A DNA stretch of 25,163 bases from the NCBI GenBank assembly GCA_002365025.1, contig DEYX01000051.1, positions 588 through 25,750 of the forward strand. Direction: 5' to 3'. A model generated the notes under the pieces. It made no database searches, was not told the DNA's origin, and was given only the letters and a program-made list of their open reading frames with translations. Positions 1 through 6,720 of this stretch are shown here, piece after piece. A program made the translations under genes and the position numbers. This DNA comes from Hungatella sp. UBA3147. Lineage in GTDB: Bacteria; Bacillota; Clostridia; Lachnospirales; Lachnospiraceae. Numbering within the stretch: the first letter of the stretch is position 1; each line of letters opens with the position of its first letter.

Positions 1-26
1 CATGGGCAAGAGAGAGGAAACTGTGA
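1..26 (+). CDS. possible 3' end of an upstream gene (partial)
   Basis: A reading frame enters from the left edge and closes at TGA 24-26, immediately before the ATG of the methyltransferase at 27. Only eight codons are visible (ending ...WARERKL), so no function can be given. The directly abutting stop and start would suit an operon with translational coupling. The frame could be chance, because so little of it lies inside the window. Confidence 0.3.
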
Positions 27-782
27 ATGGAAGCGTACACTAGCTTTGCAGAGGTCTATGACCGGTTTATGGACAATATTCCGTATAAGGACTGGAGTGA
101 ATACGTAACTGGTCTGTTGAATGAATATGGAATCAGGGATGGCTTGATTCTTGACCTGGGATGCGGTACGGGAAGCCTTACGGAACTTCTTGCAGACCGG
201 GGGTATGATATGATCGGAGTGGATAACTCTGAAGACATGCTGCAGATAGCCATGGAAAAACGGGAAAAGTCAGAGAAGGACATCCTTTATCTTATGCAGG
301 ATATGAGGGAATTTGAGCTTTATGGCACGGTGCGGGCTATTATAAGCATTTGTGACTGTATGAACTATATTCTGGAATATGAGGATTTGGTGGAAGTTTT
401 CCGGTTGGTAAACAATTATCTGGATCCAGGAGGAATTTTTATATTTGATCTGAACACCATATATAAATATGAAACTCTTATGGGGGACTCTACCATTGCG
501 GAGGACCGGGAGGAATGCAGCTTTATCTGGGATAATTATTATGATAAGGAATCCAGGATCAATGAATATGACCTCTCCCTGTTTATCAGGCAGGAGGAAG
601 ACTTATACCGGAAATATATGGAAAATCATTATCAAAGAGCATATTCCCTGGAGGAGGTTAAGATGGCGATAAAAGAGGCCGGCATGGATTTTGTGGCAGC
701 TTTTGATGCTTTTACCAAAGCTCCCGTAAAGGATACCAGTGAAAGAATTTATATCATAGCAAGAGAACGCGGAAAGGAATAA
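27..782 (+). CDS. class I SAM-dependent methyltransferase
   Basis: 251-residue cytosolic protein with the Rossmann-type S-adenosylmethionine site. Motif I, LDLGCGTG, lies at residues 42-49 and the acidic end of strand 2, VDNSEDML, follows about residue 65. After that comes a stretch like the methyltransferase motif IV region (IISICDCMNYI). The C-terminal half (FIFDLNTIYKYE onward) fits the Methyltransf_25/YqeM-like small-molecule group. Substrate cannot be told from sequence. The ATG at 27 has a purine-rich GAGAGGAAA upstream. It sits 4 nt before hslO, so the two are very probably co-transcribed. No membrane segment or signal peptide is visible. The class assignment is firm; any specific substrate would be a guess. 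Confidence 0.88.
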   Translation: MEAYTSFAEVYDRFMDNIPYKDWSEYVTGLLNEYGIRDGLILDLGCGTGSLTELLADRGYDMIGVDNSEDMLQIAMEKREKSEKDILYLMQDMREFELYGTVRAIISICDCMNYILEYEDLVEVFRLVNNYLDPGGIFIFDLNTIYKYETLMGDSTIAEDREECSFIWDNYYDKESRINEYDLSLFIRQEEDLYRKYMENHYQRAYSLEEVKMAIKEAGMDFVAAFDAFTKAPVKDTSERIYIIARERGKE

Positions 783-786
783 TAAA

Positions 787-1662
787 ATGGCTGATTATAT
801 TGTCAGAGCTACGGCAGGGGATCATCAGATCCGTGCTTTTGCGGCTACTACCAGAGAACTGGTAGAACAGGCAAGACAAGCTCATAATACAAGCCCTATC
901 GCTACGGCTGCCTTAGGCAGGCTTTTAACTGCGGGAAGCATGATGGGCATTATGATGAAGGGGGAAGATGATTTACTGACCCTAAAGATCCAGGGAAGCG
1001 GTCCTATGGAAGGCCTTACGGTGACTGCAGATTCAAAAGGAAATGTAAAAGGTTATGTTTACAATCCTGGCGTCATGCTTCCTCCCAACCAGGCAGGAAA
1101 GTTGGATGTAGGCGGTGCAGTAGGAGAGGGAGTCTTAAGTGTAATTAAAGATATCGGACTCAAGGAGCCTTACGTTGGACAGACCATACTGGTGGGCGGT
1201 GAGATTGCAGAAGATCTGACTTATTACTATGCTTCTTCTGAACAAACGCCTTCATCGGTGGCACTGGGCGTTTTAATGAACAGGGACAATACCGTAAAAC
1301 AGGCCGGCGGCTTTATCATCCAGCTCTTACCGGGAGCCTCTGAGGAAATCATTGGAGGACTGGAGAAAAAGCTGGGAGAAATTACTTCGATCACAGAACT
1401 GTTGGATCAGGGAAATACACCAGAAATGATCCTTGAACATATCCTCGGAGAGTTTGGTCTGGAACTGATGGAGCAGGTTCCCACCCGCTTTTATTGCAAC
1501 TGTGATAAAGCCAGGGTGGAAAAAGCCCTGATCAGCATAGGAAAGAAAGAACTTCAGGAAATGATTGACGAAGGAAAGAGCATTGAGGTAAACTGCCATT
1601 TCTGTAATAAAAATTATGAGTTTACAGTAGAAGATTTAGAAAGTCTTCGCGATAAGTCATAA
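787..1662 (+). CDS. hslO: Hsp33 redox-regulated chaperone HslO
   Basis: 291-residue cytosolic holdase that, in the known family, is activated by oxidation: four cysteines release zinc and form disulfides, and the protein then binds unfolding clients during oxidative and heat stress. The four cysteines are present as the expected CxC and CxxC pairs, C237/C239 (YCNCDK) and C270/C273 (CHFC). The N-terminal core (MADYIVRATAGDHQIRAFA) and the GAVGEGVLSVIKD segment are typical, and length matches the family. Start ATG 787 is preceded by AAAGGAA. The gene follows the methyltransferase by 4 nt. A hairpin at 1679-1701 lies beyond the stop and may end transcription from both sides. Confidence 0.97.
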   Translation: MADYIVRATAGDHQIRAFAATTRELVEQARQAHNTSPIATAALGRLLTAGSMMGIMMKGEDDLLTLKIQGSGPMEGLTVTADSKGNVKGYVYNPGVMLPPNQAGKLDVGGAVGEGVLSVIKDIGLKEPYVGQTILVGGEIAEDLTYYYASSEQTPSSVALGVLMNRDNTVKQAGGFIIQLLPGASEEIIGGLEKKLGEITSITELLDQGNTPEMILEHILGEFGLELMEQVPTRFYCNCDKARVEKALISIGKKELQEMIDEGKSIEVNCHFCNKNYEFTVEDLESLRDKS

Positions 1663-1673
1663 GACAAGGACAT

Positions 1674-1701
1674 CAAAAAGAGCCATCCACTGGATGGCTC
1701 T
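1674..1701 (-). terminator. intrinsic terminator for the cold-shock gene
   Basis: A perfect 10-bp stem, agagccatcc (1679-1688) and ggatggctct (1692-1701), closes a 3-nt loop. Read on the minus strand it is followed by a run of T, so it terminates the cold-shock transcript about 70 nt after its stop. On the plus strand there is no T run after the stem, so for hslO it may only act as a 3' end barrier. Confidence 0.75.
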
Positions 1702-1769
1702 AATCGTAATCATGTGAAACAATATAACTTCTTCCTATATTGAAAAAAGGTACACTGATGAGTCAATGA

Positions 1770-1967
1770 TTATAATTTGGTAACGTTTGTAGCCTGTGGT
1801 CCCTTAGCTCCGTCTACAACATCGAACTCTACCGCAGCGCCTTCATCTAAGGATTTGAAGCCGTCCATGCTAAGACCTGAGTAGTGAACAAATACATCGT
1901 TACCCTGTTCGTCGGAAATAAATCCGTAACCCTTTTGGTTGTTAAACCACTTAACTGTACCTTTCAT
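1770..1967 (-). CDS. csp: cold-shock protein, CspA family
   Basis: 65-residue single cold-shock domain, an OB-fold that binds single-stranded RNA and DNA and melts mRNA structure. RNP1 is KGYGFI (12-17) and RNP2 is VFVHY (25-29), and the aromatic surface residues W8 and F9 are present. The size is exactly that of the family. The start follows a strong GGAGGT site. It is a single-gene transcript with its own consensus promoter (2028-2056) and terminator (1674-1701). The leader is only about 50 nt, unlike the long thermosensor leader of E. coli cspA, but it carries a hairpin at its very 5' end. Which paralogue it is cannot be told from one copy. Confidence 0.96.
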   Translation of the reverse strand: MKGTVKWFNNQKGYGFISDEQGNDVFVHYSGLSMDGFKSLDEGAAVEFDVVDGAKGPQATNVTKL

Positions 1968-2001
1968 TATGATACCTCCAAAATGAATAAAAAATTGTAC
2001 T

Positions 2002-2020
2002 GTTACAGGATATCTGTAAC
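2002..2020 (-). promoter_or_regulatory. 5'-terminal hairpin in the cold-shock mRNA leader
   Basis: Arms gttacag (2002-2008) and ctgtaac (2014-2020) form a perfect 7-bp stem with a 5-nt loop. From the -10 at 2028-2033 the transcript should begin near 2021, so this stem would be the first structure in the mRNA. Such a terminal hairpin could protect the message from 5'-end decay. That role is inference. Confidence 0.5.
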
Positions 2021-2027
2021 CTCCCTA

Positions 2028-2056
2028 AGAATAGCATAAAAAGGGAGAGGTGTCAA
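2028..2056 (-). promoter_or_regulatory. vegetative promoter of the cold-shock gene
   Basis: On the minus strand, -35 TTGACA (2051-2056) and -10 TATTCT (2028-2033) are separated by exactly 17 bp. The -35 is a perfect consensus, as expected for an abundant transcript. Confidence 0.8.
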
Positions 2057-2133
2057 ACGTTTTCCGTCTTAAAAATCAAGAAATCTTCATTAAAAAATAA
2101 AGGAGAAATAAGTAGTGAAATCGGAAAAATTTG

Positions 2134-2142
2134 TGGTAAAAT
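2134..2142 (+). promoter_or_regulatory. possible extended -10 promoter of the DUF5662 gene
   Basis: TGG followed by TAAAAT (2137-2142) has the TGn extended -10 form and lies 40 nt before the ATG at 2182. No good -35 is visible at the usual distance, so this is tentative. Confidence 0.35.
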
Positions 2143-2181
2143 GGGAAAAGATTCTTTTGCAAGGATAAAAAGGTGAATGCA

Positions 2182-2727
2182 ATGAAATTTATGAATTTTT
2201 GGGGTCATTTTTGCACGATCAATATACATAAGATCAGAGTCATGAAAAACTGTTTTCGTGTGGGTCTTATTAAGCAGGGACTGTTTCATGATTTGTCAAA
2301 ATACAGTCTGGAAGAGTTTGTTCCAGGCGTACTTTATTACCAGGGGACAAGAAGCCCCAATGCTGCGGAAAGAGAGGACAAGGGATTTTCAAGAGCCTGG
2401 CTCCACCATAAAGGCCGCAACAAGCATCACTACGAATACTGGATCGACTTTACCACAGATATGTCGGAGGGTCTGGTAGGCCATAAGATGCCACTAAATT
2501 ATGTCATCGAAATGATGATGGACCGGATTGCTGCATCAAAAACTTATAAGGGCAGGGATTACACCGATGCATCGCCCTGGGAATATTATATGCACGCGAA
2601 AAACTACATGGTCATTGCCCCTGAGACAAGGAATTTGTTGGAGGAGCTTCTTTTGATGTTAAAAAACCAAGGGGAGACAAGGACATTTTCTTATATCAGA
2701 CATTTATTGGAAAAAGGAGATTACTAG
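2182..2727 (+). CDS. DUF5662-like protein of unknown function
   Basis: 181-residue soluble protein resembling the DUF5662 family known from Clostridia and Bacilli. Function is unknown. Visible features are an HD pair at residues 36-37 (FHDLSKYS), a histidine-rich HHKGRNKHHYEYW at 75-87 and a conserved-looking MMMDRIAASK at 111-120. Spaced His and Asp residues of this kind suggest a helical metal-binding site like that of HD-domain hydrolases, but that is inference. The ATG at 2182 has AAGG (2170-2173) 8 nt upstream; a GTG at 2173 with a second AAGG would add three residues. The gene stands alone, divergent from the cold-shock gene. Confidence 0.75.
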   Translation: MKFMNFWGHFCTINIHKIRVMKNCFRVGLIKQGLFHDLSKYSLEEFVPGVLYYQGTRSPNAAEREDKGFSRAWLHHKGRNKHHYEYWIDFTTDMSEGLVGHKMPLNYVIEMMMDRIAASKTYKGRDYTDASPWEYYMHAKNYMVIAPETRNLLEELLLMLKNQGETRTFSYIRHLLEKGDY

Positions 2728-3311
2728 TTCACATTATATAGGGATTTAAGTGAATCGTTCTTATCCTTGAACGAAACGTATTTATAAATACTTATGAAAA
2801 TGATGGGAGTCGGGTGAGAATGACGATGTAAAGAATTACATTGACCAATACAGGAAAGAAATAATTAATATTTCATATTTTACGAAATTTAATTATTAGC
2901 AGCGTCCATGAAAATGTGAAAGAAAATTATGGGCCAAATTACCGAGTTATTATATTGAGGATAAATGTATAAGGTTAATTCCATTTAAGGATCACATAAA
3001 CATTGAAGCAAAATCAATATTGCAATATAGTAAAGAATTGAAAGAGTTCAAAATAACTCCTAAAGGTATGCTTCAAATATATATCGACCAGGGGATACCA
3101 GAATCTCTTTTGAAAGAGATATTTAAAGAGTCTTTATTTGAATAAAAATTTTAACGATAGGTATATGGCAAAGATAAAAATGAATCTGCATAAAAATACT
3201 AACGATCAGTATAAAGCCAGAAATTCTACCGATGGATATCAAGTACAGATCGATCACTTTATATTTATTTTTATCATATATTGTAAAGAATAATATAAGC
3301 GGAGATTTAAA
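2728..3311. other. AT-rich non-coding stretch with a decayed gene
   Basis: This 584-base gap has no intact gene that I can support. It holds a small hairpin (tcgttc 2755-2760 with gaacga 2769-2774), a perfect 14-bp palindrome at 2778-2791, and the frameshifted DUF1801 remnant at 2794-3145. The last 165 bases are very AT-rich. They contain only a 42-codon frame (3165-3293) with a weak start and no recognisable motif. Composition is visibly more AT-rich than the housekeeping genes on either side. Confidence 0.6.
2794..3145 (+). pseudogene. frameshifted remnant of a DUF1801 (YdhG-type) protein gene
   Basis: A 73-codon stretch after TGA 2909-2911 and ending at TAA 3143-3145 has no start codon before a late internal ATG, yet it reads like a real protein. 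It runs LWAKLPSYY, then IRLIPFKDHINIEA, a KELKEFKITPKGMLQIY segment and IPESLLKEIF. That order matches the C-terminal part of DUF1801/YdhG-type domains (MPxY, then KxHI, then the KG strand, then IPxxLI). Likely N-terminal pieces lie upstream in other frames: DDVKNYIDQYRKEI (2822-2863) and LIISSVHENVKE (about 2889-2924). At least two frame changes separate the three pieces. DUF1801 proteins include small iron-chaperone-like proteins; this copy should not make a full product. Confidence 0.62.
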
Positions 3312-4661
3312 GTGAATTTCGCTGTAAACAAGCACCTACAGAGGTCATGCATGCAGCAAGCTCCATATAAACAGAGGGAGCTTGATCCAGATAGAATAAG
3401 TGTACCTTTAGGTTATCAAATAGAAGTATTTGCTCAGGGACTGAATGCACCTATTGGTATGGTTTTTACAGAAAATGGTGATATGTTAATTGCTGATTCC
3501 GGAATGGCTACAATGAATCCTAAAGTTATGCGTATTAGCAATGGAAATATAGATGTAGTAGCCGACGGTTTTAATGTCCCCATAACTGGTATCAATTATA
3601 AAAATGGATATATTTATGTATCGCATAAAGGCGTTGTAACAGTTCTTAGTCCGGATGGTACAAGACAGGATATTATTAGTGGCTTGCCAAGCAATGGAGA
3701 CTTTAGCAACAACCGTGTCGAATTTGGAATTGATGAGAAAATATATTTCGGACAGGGAACAACAACGAATTCCGGTGTAGTAGGACTGGATAATAGCTGG
3801 GTTCTTGAGCATCCTCATTTACATGATTATCCAGGTTCCTATATATTTCTTAACTACACTAATTTTGAAACTAAAAATGTATTGATACCAGCCATGGGGA
3901 CGGCTGTTACCGGAGCTTTTTCCCCTTTTGGAGTTCCAAATATTCAACAATATCAAGTAAAAGAAGGCAGAACTTTAGCCTCTGGCAGTGTATTAAGAGC
4001 AAATATGGATGGATCTGGCATAGAACAGGTTGCATGGGGGCTTCGTAATCCGTTCTGTATGAAATTTGATGCCTTGAAACGGCTGATTATATCAAACCAG
4101 GGAATGGATCCAAGAGGAAGCAGACCGATTGCCAATGCATTAGATGAATTACATTTGTTAAATATAGGAGCGTGGTATGGCTGGCCGGATTACACAGGAG
4201 GAGTTCCTGTGACATTGCCCCGGTTTACTCCGATCAGAGGCAGAAAACCAGAACCATTGCTTCATACCATTCCATCGGTACCGCCGACACCAATTGCAGT
4301 TTTTCCGTCTGGATCCAATATAATGGGATTTGATTTTAACGAGTCATCGGATTTTGGACTGATTGGCGATATTTACATTGCATGTTTTGGTGGAATCCAT
4401 TACGAAGAGCTTGGCGATATACGTTCAGGTGTAGGACATAGGGTATTGAAAGTTAATGTTGTTAATGGAGAAATAGCGACATTTGCTATCAACAAATCAG
4501 GATTTCCGGAAGAAAGGGGGCTAAGCAGGCCCACTGATGTTGTTTTCGGACCTGATCATTCCATGTATATATCGGATATGGCGATCGCTGATTTAGATAT
4601 GCAAAATATTTATTTACCAAATACAGGAGTCATTTGGAGAATAAGAAAAATAAAGTTTTAG
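3312..4661 (+). CDS. beta-propeller protein, glucose/sorbosone dehydrogenase-like
   Basis: 449-residue protein made of repeated propeller blades. Family marks are APIGMVFTENGDMLIADSG (46-64), FGIDEKIYFGQG (138-149), the SGSVLRANMDG strand (224-234), WGLRNPFCM (242-250), GWPDYTGG (290-297) and GPDHSMYISD (413-422). These follow the order seen in PQQ-dependent soluble sugar dehydrogenases and their relatives. The family oxidises sugars or acts as uncharacterised propellers; the substrate here is unknown. No signal peptide is visible, so it seems cytosolic, which is odd for a quinoprotein. The histidine usually found just before the FGPDG strand appears replaced (DFSNNRVEFG), so catalysis is doubtful. 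Start GTG 3312 has GGAG at 3301-3304, 7 nt upstream. It lies alone beside a decayed gene, possibly an acquired patch. Confidence 0.78.
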   Translation: MNFAVNKHLQRSCMQQAPYKQRELDPDRISVPLGYQIEVFAQGLNAPIGMVFTENGDMLIADSGMATMNPKVMRISNGNIDVVADGFNVPITGINYKNGYIYVSHKGVVTVLSPDGTRQDIISGLPSNGDFSNNRVEFGIDEKIYFGQGTTTNSGVVGLDNSWVLEHPHLHDYPGSYIFLNYTNFETKNVLIPAMGTAVTGAFSPFGVPNIQQYQVKEGRTLASGSVLRANMDGSGIEQVAWGLRNPFCMKFDALKRLIISNQGMDPRGSRPIANALDELHLLNIGAWYGWPDYTGGVPVTLPRFTPIRGRKPEPLLHTIPSVPPTPIAVFPSGSNIMGFDFNESSDFGLIGDIYIACFGGIHYEELGDIRSGVGHRVLKVNVVNGEIATFAINKSGFPEERGLSRPTDVVFGPDHSMYISDMAIADLDMQNIYLPNTGVIWRIRKIKF

Positions 4662-4667
4662 ATATAA

Positions 4668-4696
4668 TTTAAGGGAAGTCTTTGGCTTCCCTTAAA
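4668..4696. terminator. hairpin between convergent genes, probable bidirectional terminator
   Basis: An 11-bp stem (4668-4678 with 4686-4696) encloses a 7-nt loop, just after the propeller stop and 59 bases past the minus-strand exonuclease stop. T-rich tracts after the stem are weak on both strands, so efficiency is uncertain. Confidence 0.55.
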
Positions 4697-4754
4697 ACAT
4701 CCAAATATATAAAAGATGCGTGCCCTTACGGAAACCGGGGAAAACGATTCTAAA

Positions 4755-5849
4755 TTAACGGCACAGGGAGTCCAACAGGTGACGGACGTAAATTCGAAGC
4801 TTTTCGTCATCCTCAAAGAAGTCCGGTTCATAGGAAACATAAGTGATCTTATCCTTGAATTCCATTTGCAGGCAGGGTGTCCACAAGGAGGTAAACTGGG
4901 GAAGATAACAGCCGGCCCTGCGGGTATAGCATGTCTTAGCCGTAGCTTTTATCCGGGCTTCCCTATCCACGTATTCCGCCACGCTTTTGTGAATGGCCTT
5001 ATCTTCATAAATCAGATAATAGTAATTTTTATAATCAGGATAAAAATATTTCAATTCACCCTCATAGAGATCTATGGTTATGGTAAGGAGTTCTCCTTCC
5101 GCTTCCATGGAGACCAGGGAATTGGATTTGGAAAATCCAACGGGAACGGCAAAGCCATTTTTGCAGGTGAGCCGTAAAGAGTGGAACTCCCGGCCGAAGA
5201 CGTCCTCCTGGCTTAAAAACTCCTGATGTTCAAGGAGAAAGCTGTGCCCTAAAAAGTCCGGGTAATTCAATATAGGGAGGATTAATGGCATTCCTTTTAA
5301 ATCATCTTCATTATGTAATATTAAAAGATCAAATAGATATTTATCATGGGAGATAAGATAATCTTTATAAACTTCGATCAGCTGCCCACCGGAATAAAGA
5401 TCCTTCCGCTCTACTTTTAAAAACTCCTCAATGGCTTTTTGCTTCATGGAAGGAAGTCCGAGAATTCCCCGGTAAGGGCGAATTTTTTTGTAAATATCCA
5501 GGCTTTCCACACCGGAAAAATTATAAGACATGCCATGGGCAAGGCATCGCTTCAAAAGATAGGGAATATCGAAACCATCCCCGTTAAAATGTATGACTGT
5601 AGTAAAATTTTTTAAAAATTTAAAAAAGGTTTTCAGCAGTTCTTTTTCCGAATCCAGGGTGTCCGCGAACCACTGGACCAGGTTCCAACAGCCGTTTCTG
5701 TAATAAACACATCCGATCAGATAAAGGGTAGAATACTCCCCGGAGAAGCCTGTGGTTTCTATATCAAAGAACAGCAGATCCTCTTTCCGGCCGATCCGGT
5801 CAAAGGGATATGTCTCATGAAATGCAATGGTTTTCTGTAAGGTGATCAT
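4755..5849 (-). CDS. RNase H-fold exonuclease, YprB type
   Basis: 364-residue protein with a DnaQ/DEDD-like exonuclease domain of the RNase_H_2 group (B. subtilis YprB is the named relative). The acidic motifs appear in order: DIE at 29-31 (FFDIETTGFS), HFNGDGFD at 87-94 and LHNEDDL at 178-184, which together would bind two metal ions. The C-terminal half after residue 195 has no recognised domain. Role in the cell is unknown; 3'-5' nuclease activity on nucleic acid is inferred. The ATG at 5849 fits the family's N-terminus, with AAGGAAAGGGCGG upstream. An ATG at 5882 or TTG at 5900 in the same frame would add 11 or 17 unconserved residues. It is a single-gene unit divergent from ruvA. Confidence 0.85.
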   Translation of the reverse strand: MITLQKTIAFHETYPFDRIGRKEDLLFFDIETTGFSGEYSTLYLIGCVYYRNGCWNLVQWFADTLDSEKELLKTFFKFLKNFTTVIHFNGDGFDIPYLLKRCLAHGMSYNFSGVESLDIYKKIRPYRGILGLPSMKQKAIEEFLKVERKDLYSGGQLIEVYKDYLISHDKYLFDLLILHNEDDLKGMPLILPILNYPDFLGHSFLLEHQEFLSQEDVFGREFHSLRLTCKNGFAVPVGFSKSNSLVSMEAEGELLTITIDLYEGELKYFYPDYKNYYYLIYEDKAIHKSVAEYVDREARIKATAKTCYTRRAGCYLPQFTSLWTPCLQMEFKDKITYVSYEPDFFEDDEKLRIYVRHLLDSLCR

Positions 5850-5874
5850 GTATGATTCCGCCCTTTCCTTAGTA

Positions 5875-5939
5875 CTGTCCATGTTTTTTGGACAGGGCAA
5901 ACCCCGCTTTACCGGGGGAATGGGGATACCCGCAGGGTA
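5875..5939 (-). promoter_or_regulatory. three-hairpin leader upstream of the YprB-type gene
   Basis: The roughly 98-nt leader between the promoter and ATG 5849 contains three short stems in a row: 5927-5939 (5 bp, 3-nt loop), 5902-5917 (ccccg with cggggg end, 5 bp, 6-nt loop) and 5875-5895 (ctgtcc with ggacag, 6 bp, 9-nt loop). The last one encloses the alternative start at 5882. No known riboswitch class was recognised. Confidence 0.4.
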
Positions 5940-5953
5940 ATTTCTCTCCCAAT

Positions 5954-5982
5954 ATTATAGCGGAAAGGCGCCGGTCCGTCAA
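5954..5982 (-). promoter_or_regulatory. vegetative promoter of the YprB-type gene
   Basis: On the minus strand, -35 TTGACG (5977-5982) and -10 TATAAT (5954-5959) are 17 bp apart. Transcription should begin near 5947. Confidence 0.78.
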
Positions 5983-6012
5983 CGGAAACAGAATATTTGT
6001 TCGACTATCCGC

Positions 6013-6041
6013 TTGCATAAGAACAGGCTGTATGCTATGAT
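6013..6041 (+). promoter_or_regulatory. vegetative promoter of ruvAB
   Basis: -35 TTGCAT (6013-6018) and -10 TATGAT (6036-6041) have a 17-bp spacer and lie 48 nt before the ruvA start. The promoter is back to back with the one serving the minus-strand exonuclease. No LexA-like box was recognised. Confidence 0.72.
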
Positions 6042-6088
6042 GAATAATATAGATAAGATTTCCAGCATAACAAAAGGAGACAGAGGTC

Positions 6089-6700
6089 GTGATTTCTTTC
6101 ATAAAAGGGCCGTTGGTTGAACTATTTGAAGATACCGTTGTAATAGAGAGCGGGAACGTGGGATATGAGATACATGTTCCCATATCCGTGATTCAAAATA
6201 TGCCGGGTATCGGCGCAGTGACTAAGTTGTATACATATTTTCAGGTAAGAGAGGATGCCATGTGCCTCTACGGTTTTTTAAACCGTCAGGATCTGCAGAT
6301 GTTTAAGCAGCTCATAAGTGTGAACGGGATTGGCCCCAAAGGAGCCTTGGGAATTCTTTCTGCCCTTGACCCGGATGATTTAAGAAGGGCCATTGTTTCA
6401 GGAGACGCCAAAGCCATATCCAAAGCGCCTGGGGTTGGAGCAAAGACTGCTCAGAGGATTATATTGGATTTAAAAGATAAAATTGATATCGCTGGAATTC
6501 TCCCTTCCGGGTTTGTGGAACAGGGGAATGGGCCCGTTTTATCCGGCGGCGGGATAGCAGGAGAAGCCATGGAAGCGCTGGCGGCTCTGGGCTATTCTGC
6601 AGTTGAGGCTGGTAAGGCGGTCCGTCAGGTGGAAGTAACGGAATCCATGACGGTGGAAGATGTTCTTAAGGCCTCCTTAAAGCATCTGGCATTTATATAA
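6089..6700 (+). CDS. ruvA: Holliday junction branch migration protein RuvA
   Basis: 203-residue DNA-binding subunit that tetramerises on four-way junctions and positions RuvB rings for branch migration during recombination repair. The N-terminal OB-fold begins MISFIKGPLVELFEDTVVIE. Two helix-hairpin-helix motifs follow, at about 79-90 (NGIGPKGALGIL) and 114-125 (PGVGAKTAQRII). The C-terminal domain that contacts RuvB (about 150-203, ALAALGYSAVEAGKAV) is complete. Start is GTG 6089 with AAAGGAGA 8 nt upstream. ruvB follows after 20 nt. No ruvC is in the window. Confidence 0.97.
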   Translation: MISFIKGPLVELFEDTVVIESGNVGYEIHVPISVIQNMPGIGAVTKLYTYFQVREDAMCLYGFLNRQDLQMFKQLISVNGIGPKGALGILSALDPDDLRRAIVSGDAKAISKAPGVGAKTAQRIILDLKDKIDIAGILPSGFVEQGNGPVLSGGGIAGEAMEALAALGYSAVEAGKAVRQVEVTESMTVEDVLKASLKHLAFI

Positions 6701-6720
6701 AAAAACGGGTAAAGGCAGAG

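Noticed and set aside
3165..3293. 42-codon open frame (MAKIKMNLHKNT...) just before the propeller gene
   Set aside because: Weak ribosome site, AT-driven composition in the second half and no recognisable motif; it could be chance, or another gene remnant.
3123..3335. 70-codon hydrophobic frame on the minus strand
   Set aside because: Its Ile/Phe/Leu content is what AT-rich DNA gives on that strand; no ribosome site, and it overlaps the DUF1801 remnant and the propeller start.
4716..5177. 153-codon plus-strand frame
   Set aside because: Lies entirely antisense to the YprB-type exonuclease, has no ribosome site and reads as an antisense artefact.
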